Shown: positions 1 through 8,443 of the stretch, in pieces | Numbering within the stretch: position 1 is the first letter of the stretch | Layout of the letters: each line of letters starts with the position of its first letter | NCBI RefSeq assembly: GCF_049446075.1 | Contig: NZ_JBMSEB010000001.1 | Location: forward strand, 62,001 to 126,000 | Source of the DNA: Humibacter sp049446075 | GTDB taxonomy: Bacteria; Actinomycetota; Actinomycetes; Actinomycetales; Microbacteriaceae | Direction of reading: 5' to 3' | DNA length: 64,000 nt | The notes under the pieces: generated by a model | The model's database searches: none | What the model was told of the DNA's origin: nothing | What the model saw: the letters and a program-made list of their open reading frames with translations, nothing else | Made by a program: the position numbers and the translations under genes

Positions 1-1664
1 ACGGCGTCATCCTGCCCGATCACGCGCTGGTGCAGCTCGCTCTCCAGCTTTGCCAACCGTTCGCGATCGGCCTCGCCGATGCGAGTGACGGGGATGCCCG
101 TCGCGCGCGAGATCACGTCGGCGATCTGCGTCTCGTCCACCAGTGCGTCTTCGCCGTCACCGCTGCGCACGCCCACTGCCGCCGCCTCGGCCAGTTTGGC
201 CTCCACCGCAGTGATCTCATCGCGCAGCCGCGAGGCTTCCTCGTAACGCTCGGCCGAGACCGCCGCGTTCTTCTCCGCCTCCAGGTCGGCAAGGCGCTGC
301 ATGAGCGCCGACGTGTCCACCTGCTTGCCCAGTCGCAGACGCAGCCGAGCGCCCGCCTGGTCGATCAGGTCGATGGCCTTGTCGGGCAGGTAGCGGTCGG
401 CGACATAACGCGCGCTCAACTCGACCGCGGCGCGGATGGCGTCGTCGGTGTACGTCACTCCGTGGTGCTCTTCATACGCATGCCGAAGGCCGGCGAGAAT
501 GGCCACAGCGTCGTCGATCGACGGTTCTGCCACGGTCACAGGCTGGAAGCGCCGCTCCAGCGCAGGGTCCTTCTCGATCTGCCGGTACTCCTTGAGCGTG
601 GTCGCACCGACCAGGTGCAACTCGCCCTTCGCGAGCCGCGGCTTCAGGATGTTCGCGGCATCCATTCCGCCGTCGCCGGCGCCACCCGCGCCGATCACGG
701 TGTGCACCTCATCGATGAACACGATGAGCTCGCCCTTCTTGGCCGAGATCTCGTCCATCAGCTTGGTGAGGCGCTCCTCGAAATCGCCACGGTACCGGGT
801 TCCGGCGAGCATGCCTGGCAGGTCGAGCGAGATGACACGCTTGTCGCGCAGCTGCTCGGGAACCACTCCGTCCACGATCGCCTGGGCCAGGCCCTCGACG
901 ATCGCGGTCTTGCCGACGCCGGCCTCTCCGACCAGCACAGGGTTGTTCTTGGTGCGCCTGGAGAGGATCTCAACGGTCTGCTCGATCTCATCGACGCGGC
1001 CGATCACCGGGTCGAGCCGGCCCTCGTGAGCGGCGAGCGTAAGGTCGGTGCCGAAGCGGTCGAGCATGGGCGTCTCGGATGTCTGCTCACCGGCATCCGT
1101 TTCGCTCGCCGCCTCGGCCCCCATGGTCGCAGCCTCACGCATGGCGCCGGCAAGGGCGTCTGGCGTGACGCCTGCCGACTGCAGCACCTGCCCGGCGGGG
1201 GAGTCCTGGGCGATGACGAGCGCGTAGAACAGGTGCTCGGGATCGATGTAGGTCGAACCCGACGCGCGGGCGACTTGGTACGCGTGGAACAGCGCGCGCT
1301 GTGCGGACGGCGTGAGCGCCGGGGCGTCGGTGTTCGCCTCACCGGTCTGCGGCAGGCGCTGCTCGGCCGCGCGAACGATGCGGGCGGGATCGACGCCGAT
1401 GCGGCGCATTGCCTCGGCGGCCGGGTCTTCGCCCGACATGACGCGCAGAATGTGCAGCGCGTCCAGCTCGTTGTGGCCGTGCTCGAGCGCGAACCGTCCG
1501 GCTCGCTGCAGCACCTCCTGGGTGCGGCGGCTGAGGAAGCGGCTGATGTCGATCGAGCGGGCCGCGCGGGCGCGCTCGCCGGCGAGGTAACGCGCGAGGA
1601 ACTCGTCGAACGAGCTTCCCTCGTCGCCTGGCTCGGCACCGCCGGGGATGAAGTTCTCAGGCAC
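1..1664 (-). CDS. ClpC-type Clp ATPase (AAA+ unfoldase), C-terminus cut off by window edge
   Basis: This is the N-terminal 554 residues of a class I Clp/Hsp100 ATPase, which unfolds substrate proteins for ClpP. Visible parts are an N-terminal repeat domain, a first AAA+ module with Walker A GEAGVGKT and Walker B LIVFIDEVHT, and a short middle region carrying a UVR-like segment. That short linker points to ClpC rather than ClpB, whose middle domain is a long coiled coil. The protein stops at the window edge near the start of the second ATPase module (VIGQDDA). The GTG start at 1664 is chosen because AGGAG lies a few bases upstream. An acidic, glycine-rich leader of about 20 residues precedes the conserved part. 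It may be a second Clp paralogue beside a canonical ClpC; the missing half would settle this. Confidence 0.9.
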   Translation of the reverse strand, partial: MPENFIPGGAEPGDEGSSFDEFLARYLAGERARAARSIDISRFLSRRTQEVLQRAGRFALEHGHNELDALHILRVMSGEDPAAEAMRRIGVDPARIVRAAEQRLPQTGEANTDAPALTPSAQRALFHAYQVARASGSTYIDPEHLFYALVIAQDSPAGQVLQSAGVTPDALAGAMREAATMGAEAASETDAGEQTSETPMLDRFGTDLTLAAHEGRLDPVIGRVDEIEQTVEILSRRTKNNPVLVGEAGVGKTAIVEGLAQAIVDGVVPEQLRDKRVISLDLPGMLAGTRYRGDFEERLTKLMDEISAKKGELIVFIDEVHTVIGAGGAGDGGMDAANILKPRLAKGELHLVGATTLKEYRQIEKDPALERRFQPVTVAEPSIDDAVAILAGLRHAYEEHHGVTYTDDAIRAAVELSARYVADRYLPDKAIDLIDQAGARLRLRLGKQVDTSALMQRLADLEAEKNAAVSAERYEEASRLRDEITAVEAKLAEAAAVGVRSGDGEDALVDETQIADVISRATGIPVTRIGEADRERLAKLESELHQRVIGQDDA

Positions 1665-1683
1665 TGAATCTCCTGTTGTTCCG

Positions 1684-1734
1684 GTTATATCCGTCTGTCT
1701 CACTCGAACTTGAGCCGAGTGTTATCAACTTCAA
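1684..1734 (-). promoter_or_regulatory. Promoter and possible operator of the Clp ATPase gene
   Basis: On the minus strand a TATAAC -10 box (1684-1689) stands just upstream of the ribosome binding site. Above it lies an inverted repeat ACTCG-N9-CGAGT (1702-1720), then the decamer TTGAAGTTGA (1725-1734). Heat-shock clp genes of actinobacteria are often controlled by HspR (box CTTGAGT-N7-ACTCAAG) or ClgR. The sequence here is only a partial match to the HspR box, so the regulator is not identified. Confidence 0.4.
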
Positions 1735-1802
1735 CATTTACCACCGGTGGATATTCCCGGCGAAGCGGAAGACGCGTCAGGATCGAGAATCCAGGCGACA
1801 CG

Positions 1803-1832
1803 AAGGGGCGCCGGCACATGCCGACGCCCCTT
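1803..1832 (-). terminator. Hairpin downstream of the secreted nuclease gene
   Basis: An inverted repeat with 14-base arms (AAGGGGCGCCGGCA and TGCCGACGCCCCTT, one mismatch) lies 18 bases past the stop of the gene ending at 1850. It is a strong GC-rich stem. Only a short T run follows on the minus strand, so it fits the weak-tail terminators common in actinobacteria. Confidence 0.6.
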
Positions 1833-1849
1833 GTCCTGTGCTCGGGCCG

Positions 1850-4800
1850 CTAGGGCAGCTTCGCGATCAGATTCAGTACCCGAGTGGTCTGTGATGCGCT
1901 GAAATTGTCATCGCTGATGAGCGAGATGCCTGCCGCGTGGCCGGTGGAGAAGGTCACCGCCATGCCCTCGTAGTTGTCGAGCAGCGGGTTGGCCTGCGCC
2001 TCCTTGGCTGTCGCGCCAAGGGTCGGGCACTGCACCACGTCGGCAACGAGCGTCTTCTGCAGCGCCAGCCCGGGAGACGCGGCTCCGAGGTTCGTGACGG
2101 AGGTCACATCGTGGGCGCCGTGCAGTCCCTTGATGCCGTACAGCTTGACCGAGTTGCCGATGGCGGCGGACCATGCGGCCTCCTCGACCACCAACGAGTC
2201 GTTGCCGGTTGCGGCGACCTCGGGGATGCGCATGCCCGGTTCGGTGCGATACTCCACCTGCTTCGACAGCGTCCAGGCCCCCTTCTTGGCCTGCGTGTAC
2301 ACCAGGAGCCGGTGTGCCGTGGCATCCCCGTCGGTCGAGACATCACCGGAGAGGGCAGCCTCCATGGCGGCCACGATGGTCTTGCCGTCAGGGGTGATCG
2401 TCAGGCCCTCCAGCGTCGCGTTCGAGGTTGCTTCTCCTGCCTGCGTGCTTCCCGTCACGGCGAATCGGGCGGGCACGGGCAGCGATGCCTTCTGGATGCC
2501 GTCGCGCCCGAAGATGCGCACGGATGGCTCCGTCTCGCTGCTGACGACGAAGTCGCCGTTCGGCAGCACTGCCAGACCCTCGTTGTCGCTGTCCTGACCG
2601 TTGTACGGGGTGCCGTCAGGTTGCTTGAGCACGAGGGGATCCCTGGTGACGTGGGGATTCGCGACGCCGGAGAGGAACCAGATGCGAGCGGGGTCGGAAC
2701 CGTGGTTGTCGACGGCAGACACGTAACCCCCGCTGCGCACGTCGCGGGCGAGCGAGGACAAGCCGCCCACCTGGGTGCCGTTGTAGGTGATCTTGTCGAG
2801 GGCATCCGAGTAGCCGGCTGCGGCAGCGGACGGTCCGCATCGCCTCGACTCCAGGCCCGGCAGCGCCCACGACCTGGCCCCCGCGGTGATGGCGACCTCC
2901 TGCGGGTCGTGATCGCTGACCTGGTTCGCGAACTCGGAGTTGACGTGCACCACCTGGTACTCCGGCTTGCCCACCCCGGCCGTGACCAGTATGTGGTCGA
3001 GCACCTGCGAAATCCCGTCGTACACATAGGTGTACTGCTGGCTCTCCGGCAGGGTCGTGATGAGGTCACGCAGGATCGGCTTCCCGGATGCCGCTCCCGT
3101 GAGCGTCTGCAGCGCCGGGCTGAACTGGTAGTCGTTCAGGTCGCCGGCCACGACCACCTTCGCCTTCTTGTCCGCCTTCAGCAGGGATGCCACGAAGTCG
3201 TGCACCTGAATCGCCTGCTTCGCGCGCTGCACGGCCGAGGACTGTTGCGGGTACTGGAAGCGCCCGTCCGCGTTCTGGTCGCCGAGCTTGGAATCGAAGT
3301 GGTTGCCGATGACGAAGACGTTCTCGCCTCGGAACAGGAACTCGCCCACGAGAGGCTTGCGGCTGGAATCCCACGCGTCGCTGCCGGGGTCGATGCGGCC
3401 GGGGGAGAGCGTCAGGTCGGGTTCTCCGTGCACCTTCACGACTGACGTTCCTGTGATGGATCGGTCGACGGCCGAGCCGCCGCGATCCACGAACGAGACG
3501 CGGGTCGGGTCGAACAGGAAAGCCACCCTGATGTTGCCGCCGGGCTGCCCGCCGTCCTGGTCGTTGACCGGGTCGATCTCGCGCCAGTCGTAGAGCGGGC
3601 CGCCGGCCGCACGGATCGCCTGCGTCAACCGGGTGAGCGTCTGATCGGCGGCAACCGTCCCTGAGTCGGCGGCGCCGTCGTTGTCCTGCACCTCCTCGAG
3701 CGCCACGATGTCGGGCGATGCGAGGTTCGTCACGACCCCCTGCGCAAGCCGGCTGTACTTGTCGGCCGCGTCGCCGGGAGCGAGGTTCTCGACGTTGTAG
3801 GTCGCGACAGAAAGCTGGCCGGCGCCGGCCTTCTTCGCTACGACGGGCTGAAGCCCGCTCGAGACGACCTGGCCGAGCTGGGTCGCCGCAATCAGATAGC
3901 CGCCGTACATGGAATAATCCACCGGTCCGACCGTCGCTCCCGTGAAGACGTCGCCGACGGAGACGTTCGGGTTCGAGCCGTCGGCGGGAACAACCTCGAG
4001 CCTTCCCGACGGAGTCTCGTTCTCGCCCGTGAGCACGGTGCCGCCTCGGTAGCTGACGTTCTGCGCCGGCTTCGTCGTGACGTACTGCTCGCCGTACTGG
4101 TCGCTCGGACCGATCACACGAGCGTCATCCACCTCGACGCGCATTCCCTCCACCGACTCGTAAAAGTCCAGGGCGGAACGAGACGGCGTGATGGGAGTGT
4201 TCTCGATGTTCCCGCCACCCAGGTCGGGGGCGTATGCGTCGGGAACCGTGGTGGACCCGAGCACGATGGGAGCCGGAAGAGGGTTGCCGTGCGACACCGT
4301 GTAGATCTTCGGACTCTGCAGTTCGGTGATCGAGAGGTTCGACGTGGTGCCGGGGCTATCGCCGCTGGCGAGCGGGTAGTAGTCCTTCACGGTGGCCGAC
4401 ACGAGCACGGAGTCGCCCGCGGTGACCGAGGGTGCGGTGCCGGTGTAGACGAAGACTCCCTCGCTCGTGGCGGGGTTGGAGTCGGCATCCGGGTCCTGCA
4501 TCCAGAAGCCACGGCTGGATCCGGATGCCCGCACTCCCGTCACCACACCCGGAACCGCCGTCACCTTCTGGCCGTTCAGGGGGGAGACGAAGCTCGTGCC
4601 CTGGATGTCGTGGATGCGAGTCGTGCCAGGCGTCGGGGGCGTCGATCCGCCGTCGTCGCCGCCCGCGGTGTTCGCGGCGCCCGGTGTCGGAGGAGCCGCC
4701 GCGAAGTCTGCGGCGTTGTCGTCGCTGTCTGCGGCATCCTTGCGCTGCACAGAAGCGGTGTTGGATGCACCAGTTGCCGGCGAGCCCTCAGAGATCGCCG

Positions 4801-5341
4801 CGGCCCCGAAACCGACCAGGTCGACGGATGCCGTCTCGCACGATGCCGCGTCGGCGCACGTGAGCGCGGCGCTGTTCGAGACGAGTGCGACGGTTCCGTC
4901 GGTGGCCGACATTGCGATCGTGCCCGAGGCGTCAGCCTGCGGCAGGGGAGACGTGCCCCCGTTGCCCTTCGCCTCGGCCACCACGTACCGGGCGCCGGGG
5001 GCGATGCTGCCGCTCAGCGGCGTGGTCTGCCACGTGCCCGTTGCGGCCTTCGAGTGGTACTGGACCGACCATCCCGTCAGGTCGACGGCGGAGATTCCGC
5101 GGTTCGCCACCTCGATGAAGTCGTTCGTGTACGCGGCACCGGAGTTACCACCTCCGCCGTACACCTCGTTGATCACCAAGCCGTTCGACGGCTCGGCTGC
5201 AGCCGCCGTTGCTGTGGCGAGTGATGCCGCAAGCATCCCGAGCACGGCCACCGCTGTCGCCGCGCCTCTCCCGATGCGTGCCCGGCCGCTGGGCGCCCCG
5301 CCGCTGCCTGCCCCGTCACTGCGTGTGAGCTGTGTGCGCAT
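1850..5341 (-). CDS. Secreted ExeM/NucH-type nuclease with C-terminal esterase-like domain
   Basis: This 1163-residue exported protein starts with a basic, hydrophobic signal peptide that ends near AAAAEP (about residue 50). A lamin-tail-like domain follows (INEVYGGGGNSG), then an OB-fold-like region, then an endonuclease/exonuclease/phosphatase domain. Catalytic motifs visible in that domain are ALEEVQDND, GNHFDSKLGD, VVAGDLNDY and VSDHDP. From about residue 830 there is an additional domain resembling the esterase-like-of-phytase family (DSDNEGLAVLPNGDFVVSSE, TLEGLTITPDGKTI). The likely role is degradation of extracellular DNA or other phosphodiesters and phosphate scavenging. The ATG at 5341 is preferred over a GTG 18 bases upstream because AAGGGG sits at normal spacing. 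No cell-wall anchor is seen. The last domain is the least certain assignment. Confidence 0.85.
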   Translation of the reverse strand: MRTQLTRSDGAGSGGAPSGRARIGRGAATAVAVLGMLAASLATATAAAAEPSNGLVINEVYGGGGNSGAAYTNDFIEVANRGISAVDLTGWSVQYHSKAATGTWQTTPLSGSIAPGARYVVAEAKGNGGTSPLPQADASGTIAMSATDGTVALVSNSAALTCADAASCETASVDLVGFGAAAISEGSPATGASNTASVQRKDAADSDDNAADFAAAPPTPGAANTAGGDDGGSTPPTPGTTRIHDIQGTSFVSPLNGQKVTAVPGVVTGVRASGSSRGFWMQDPDADSNPATSEGVFVYTGTAPSVTAGDSVLVSATVKDYYPLASGDSPGTTSNLSITELQSPKIYTVSHGNPLPAPIVLGSTTVPDAYAPDLGGGNIENTPITPSRSALDFYESVEGMRVEVDDARVIGPSDQYGEQYVTTKPAQNVSYRGGTVLTGENETPSGRLEVVPADGSNPNVSVGDVFTGATVGPVDYSMYGGYLIAATQLGQVVSSGLQPVVAKKAGAGQLSVATYNVENLAPGDAADKYSRLAQGVVTNLASPDIVALEEVQDNDGAADSGTVAADQTLTRLTQAIRAAGGPLYDWREIDPVNDQDGGQPGGNIRVAFLFDPTRVSFVDRGGSAVDRSITGTSVVKVHGEPDLTLSPGRIDPGSDAWDSSRKPLVGEFLFRGENVFVIGNHFDSKLGDQNADGRFQYPQQSSAVQRAKQAIQVHDFVASLLKADKKAKVVVAGDLNDYQFSPALQTLTGAASGKPILRDLITTLPESQQYTYVYDGISQVLDHILVTAGVGKPEYQVVHVNSEFANQVSDHDPQEVAITAGARSWALPGLESRRCGPSAAAAGYSDALDKITYNGTQVGGLSSLARDVRSGGYVSAVDNHGSDPARIWFLSGVANPHVTRDPLVLKQPDGTPYNGQDSDNEGLAVLPNGDFVVSSETEPSVRIFGRDGIQKASLPVPARFAVTGSTQAGEATSNATLEGLTITPDGKTIVAAMEAALSGDVSTDGDATAHRLLVYTQAKKGAWTLSKQVEYRTEPGMRIPEVAATGNDSLVVEEAAWSAAIGNSVKLYGIKGLHGAHDVTSVTNLGAASPGLALQKTLVADVVQCPTLGATAKEAQANPLLDNYEGMAVTFSTGHAAGISLISDDNFSASQTTRVLNLIAKLP

Positions 5342-5558
5342 ACCATTCCCCTTCGACACATGTCACCCGATCAGGTGCCAGTGAACCGTGGGTGACGGTC
5401 AGGCGAAACCTCATGGCGGTTCTTCGCTCATTCGCGCAGCCTCGGTCGCGGCAGCTCCCTCGTCACCTCCGCCCTCGAGTTCCGTGCGGTGGTCGTGCTC
5501 ACCGCCGGCAGGGCGCTCCAGGCTCCCGCAGCGGCACCGCAGCTGCACCTCGGCGTGC

Positions 5559-5590
5559 TTGACCTTCCCCTTAACGGCAACGTTTAGCGT
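5559..5590 (+). promoter_or_regulatory. MerR-type promoter with stretched spacer
   Basis: TTGACC (5559-5564) and TAGCGT (5585-5590) are separated by 20 bp. This over-long spacer is a hallmark of promoters twisted into the active form by MerR regulators. The spacer carries the kind of partly dyad sequence (CCTTCCCCTTAACGG) seen at MerR operators. It drives the merR-trxA pair and is probably autoregulated. Confidence 0.65.
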
Positions 5591-5616
5591 GGGATTACTG
5601 CCACCGGGAGGTACGC

Positions 5617-6033
5617 ATGAAGATAGGCGAGGTCGCGCGACTTGCGGGCGTGAGCGTGAAGACGGTTCGGCACTACGAAGCGCTCGGTCTGGTGCGCTCG
5701 AGCAGGCTTTCGAACGGCTACCGTGACTACGACGACGACGCGCCGCGTCTGGTCGGCGAGGCTCACGCACTTGGCCGGGCGGGCATCCGTCTCGAGCAGA
5801 CGAGGCCCTTTCTGGACTGCCTGGCCTCTGGCAGCGACAACGCCGACGATTGCCTGGCGACACGTCCGGCCTATCGCGCGGCCATCGCCGACCTCTCCGA
5901 GCGCATCGACGAGCTCGAGCGCAGGCGCACCGCGCTGCAGAATCTGCTCGCCGAGGCGGAGGCGCGAGACGAGCCCGGATGCTCGCTCTCACCGCACACA
6001 GGCGAACTCGAGCACGAGAACACGCTGTCCTAG
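5617..6033 (+). CDS. MerR-family transcriptional regulator
   Basis: This 138-residue regulator has the MerR winged helix-turn-helix at its N-terminus (MKIGEVARLAGVSVKTVRHY, then a wing with GYRDYDDD). A dimerisation helix follows at about residues 80-115. The C-terminal tail is short and contains one Cys (PGCSLS), with further Cys residues around residues 65-75, so a redox or metal signal is possible but no established metal-binding motif is recognised. GGGAGG precedes the ATG. The gene lies 60 bp upstream of a thioredoxin gene on the same strand and both follow a MerR-type promoter, so it probably controls its own expression and that of trxA. The effector is unknown. Confidence 0.88.
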   Translation: MKIGEVARLAGVSVKTVRHYEALGLVRSSRLSNGYRDYDDDAPRLVGEAHALGRAGIRLEQTRPFLDCLASGSDNADDCLATRPAYRAAIADLSERIDELERRRTALQNLLAEAEARDEPGCSLSPHTGELEHENTLS

Positions 6034-6093
6034 AACCCTGCCAAGCGACACTGCCGCGCACGAGATCGCGGCCGAGACCCAAGGAGCAAGACG

Positions 6094-6414
6094 ATGATCA
6101 TCGCCGACGAGACGACGTTCGAGAAGACGGTGGACGAGGCAGGCATACCTGTCCTCGTCTACTTCTGGGCCACCTGGTGCGGCCCCTGCCGCGTGCTCGG
6201 GCCGCTCCTCGAGCAGATCGAGGCGGACAACGAGGGCGCGTTCACGATCGTCAAGGTCAACGCAGACGACAGCCCCGCCCTCGCCGCAAGGTACTCGGTC
6301 ATGGCCGTGCCGACCATGAAGCTGCTCGTGGATGGGGAGGTGACGCGAACCATCGTCGGCTCGAAACCGCGAGGTGCCCTCGTCGCGGAACTGGCCCCGG
6401 TGCTGGCGGCCTGA
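6094..6414 (+). CDS. trxA: Thioredoxin
   Basis: This 106-residue cytosolic protein-disulfide reductase has the canonical active site WCGPC at residues 28-32, the cis-proline segment AVPTMKLL and full family length. AAGGAG precedes the ATG. It follows the merR gene and likely shares its transcript. No thioredoxin reductase gene is adjacent, so reduction would rely on one elsewhere in the genome. Pairing of a MerR regulator with a small thioredoxin suggests an oxidative or thiol stress response; this is inferred from context. Confidence 0.95.
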   Translation: MIIADETTFEKTVDEAGIPVLVYFWATWCGPCRVLGPLLEQIEADNEGAFTIVKVNADDSPALAARYSVMAVPTMKLLVDGEVTRTIVGSKPRGALVAELAPVLAA

Positions 6415-6434
6415 ACAAAGCGTCTCGGCAGAGG

Positions 6435-7565
6435 CTAACGCGGCCGCACCACGACGGGACGCCCCGTGAAACGGACCCGAACAACGGAATCCGGAACGGG
6501 CCGCTCACCCACGTCGTGCTGAACGGCCATGATCGTGCCGTCGGCAAGACGCACCGTCGTGCGCCGGAACGAGCCGAGGAAGCTCGACCCCACGACGACC
6601 GCGGAGAGCCAGCCAGGGGCCCCAGAGGGTTCTTGCGAGTCGTCGAGCTCGATGTCCTCCGGACGAACCGATACGGTCACGTCGCCGCTCGTCGCGTCAG
6701 CCGTCGCCGTCTCGGCGAGGACGGGGAGACGGCAGTCGAACACCACGACGTCGGCACCGTCGAACATGCCGGGCAGCCTGTTGCTCTGCCCCACGAAATC
6801 GGCGACGAACGCGGTCGCGGGCTGCAGGTAGAGCTGCTCCGGCGTTCCGATCTGCTCGATCCTGCCGCCGTTCATCACCGCGACCCGGTCGGCAACGGCC
6901 AGGGCTTCCTCTTGATCGTGCGTCACGAACACGGTCGTGATCCCCAGCTCACGCTGGATACCTCTGATCTGCTCGCGCAACTGCACGCGCACCTTCGCAT
7001 CCAACGCAGACAGTGGCTCGTCGAGGAGGAGCACGCGAGGTCGTGTGACGAGCGCCCTCGCGAGCGCCACGCGCTGCTGTTGCCCACCTGAGAGTTCGTG
7101 CGCGTACCGTTCGCCGTGATCGGCGAGGCCGACGAGTTCAAGCGCTTCGCCCGACCGCGTGGCGCGCCTGCGAGCATCGACCTTGCGCATCCGCAGCCCG
7201 AATTCCACGTTCTGCCTCGCCGTCAGGTGCGGGAACAACGAGTACGACTGGAAGACCATTCCGATGTCGCGGCGGTTCACGGGCATGTCGGCGACGTCCG
7301 CGCCGTCGATGAGGATGCTGCCGGCATCCACGTGCTCCAGCCCGGACAGGGCCCTCAGCATCGTCGTCTTGCCACACCCGGAAGGGCCGAGCAGCGCGAC
7401 GAACTCGCCCGGGTGGATCTCGAGGCTGACGCCCCGCAGCGCTTGGTGCGAACCGTAGGACTTCGTGATTCCCACGAGCTCGACGGCGGTTCCTTTGATC
7501 GCCAGAGGTCCCGTTGAGTCGTTCGGGGTCGGCCGCTCTGGTGCTTTCGTTGCTGCGATGGTCAT
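6435..7565 (-). CDS. ABC importer ATPase (putrescine/2-aminoethylphosphonate class)
   Basis: This 376-residue ATPase of the spermidine/iron/phosphonate importer class shows Walker A GPSGCGKTT (about residues 60-68), Q-loop MVFQSYSLFPH, signature LSGGQQQR (about 158-165) and Walker B VLLLDEPLSALD. A TOBE-like C-terminal domain follows. Its ATG overlaps the stop of the upstream permease gene by 4 bp (ATGA), and AGGAGGA lies just before it, so the start is well supported. It is the last gene of an operon with two permeases, a binding lipoprotein and an FAD oxidoreductase. That context points to a 2-aminoethylphosphonate-like substrate; the sequence alone does not exclude a polyamine or iron. Confidence 0.92.
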   Translation of the reverse strand: MTIAATKAPERPTPNDSTGPLAIKGTAVELVGITKSYGSHQALRGVSLEIHPGEFVALLGPSGCGKTTMLRALSGLEHVDAGSILIDGADVADMPVNRRDIGMVFQSYSLFPHLTARQNVEFGLRMRKVDARRRATRSGEALELVGLADHGERYAHELSGGQQQRVALARALVTRPRVLLLDEPLSALDAKVRVQLREQIRGIQRELGITTVFVTHDQEEALAVADRVAVMNGGRIEQIGTPEQLYLQPATAFVADFVGQSNRLPGMFDGADVVVFDCRLPVLAETATADATSGDVTVSVRPEDIELDDSQEPSGAPGWLSAVVVGSSFLGSFRRTTVRLADGTIMAVQHDVGERPVPDSVVRVRFTGRPVVVRPR

Positions 7566-8443
7566 CGGCTTGTCCTCCTGGCGCGGCGGAATGAACCGAC
7601 CCGGCCGATCACGAGCAGCAGCACGAACGCGAACACCAGAGCGAACACGGCGAAGATCGCCGCGACGTACGGGTCGGTCTGCTGCAGCAGGAAGAGTGCG
7701 GTCTGGAAGGTCGTCTGGTTGAGGAACGATGCGATCGTGAACTCGCCGAGCACGACCGCGATGGTGAGAAAGCAGGCGGAGAGGATGCCCCGCTTCAGGT
7801 TGGGCAGGATGACCCGGCCGAGCACCGACATCCAGCCCGCACCCAACGACCTCGCCGCCTCGCTCAGCACGACGATGTCGAAAGACGCGATGTTCGCCTG
7901 GATCGGCCGGTACGCGTATGGCAGCACGATGACGCCGATCGCGAACGACAGGGTCCACGGAACACTTCCGAACGCGCCCGCCACCACTTGGTAGACGGGA
8001 ACGAATCCGACGACGAGCACCACGGTTGGCACGGTGATGGGCAGAAGACACACGAACTCGATGGCGCGACGAAGACGCGCATAGCGCAGCTCGACGAGCA
8101 CCATCGTCGGCAGGAGCACCAGCAGCACGATGGCCACCGTGATCAGGCAGATGACGAGCGAGTTGCCGATCCCTTCGAAGAGCTGGTCATACGTGAGTTC
8201 CTGGTTGGGGTCGAAGATCGCTTCGTAATGCACCAGCGTGAACGAAGCCGGGTCGCCCGACACCCGGAAGGTGAAGAGCAGCATGGCGCCGATGGGCAGG
8301 AGGAACAGAACGGCCGAGACCGCCAGAATGATCGAGCTCGTGGTGCGGCCTGGCATGGCGCCGACACGTCCCCCGCGAGGGGCGCCGCGTCCTCGGCGGG
8401 CTCCCGTAGCGGCCCCGGGCTCGGCGAGGATGCCTGTCGTCAC
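7562..8443 (-). CDS. ABC transporter permease (second subunit)
   Basis: This 293-residue inner-membrane permease has about six hydrophobic helices and the cytoplasmic EAA loop (SEAARSLGAGWMSVLGRVIL). The GTG start at 8443 overlaps the preceding permease stop as GTGA, and the stop overlaps the ATPase start. Both overlaps indicate translational coupling. The first ~30 residues are Gly/Ala/Arg rich and the first membrane helix begins at about residue 35, so an internal ATG (MPGRTT) is an alternative start. It should pair with the larger permease upstream to form the translocation channel. Confidence 0.9.
   Translation of the reverse strand: MTTGILAEPGAATGARRGRGAPRGGRVGAMPGRTTSSIILAVSAVLFLLPIGAMLLFTFRVSGDPASFTLVHYEAIFDPNQELTYDQLFEGIGNSLVICLITVAIVLLVLLPTMVLVELRYARLRRAIEFVCLLPITVPTVVLVVGFVPVYQVVAGAFGSVPWTLSFAIGVIVLPYAYRPIQANIASFDIVVLSEAARSLGAGWMSVLGRVILPNLKRGILSACFLTIAVVLGEFTIASFLNQTTFQTALFLLQQTDPYVAAIFAVFALVFAFVLLLVIGRVGSFRRARRTSR

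Noticed and set aside
30..1667. A 545-codon open frame on the plus strand
   Set aside because: It is the antisense shadow of the Clp ATPase gene, which has clear Walker motifs on the minus strand; the plus frame has no recognisable domain and a biased His/Arg/Leu content.
1702..1734. HspR (HAIR) operator before the clp gene
   Set aside because: Halves TTGAAGT and ACTCGGC with a 7-base spacer match the consensus CTTGAGT-N7-ACTCAAG at only about four of seven positions each; kept only as an unspecified regulatory region.
1937..3445. A 502-codon plus-strand frame inside the secreted nuclease gene
   Set aside because: Antisense shadow; the minus-strand frame carries signal peptide and catalytic motifs.
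5411..5580. Possible minus-strand coding remnant with a Cys-rich stretch between the nuclease and merR genes
   Set aside because: No start with a ribosome site, no recognisable family, and it overlaps the merR promoter.
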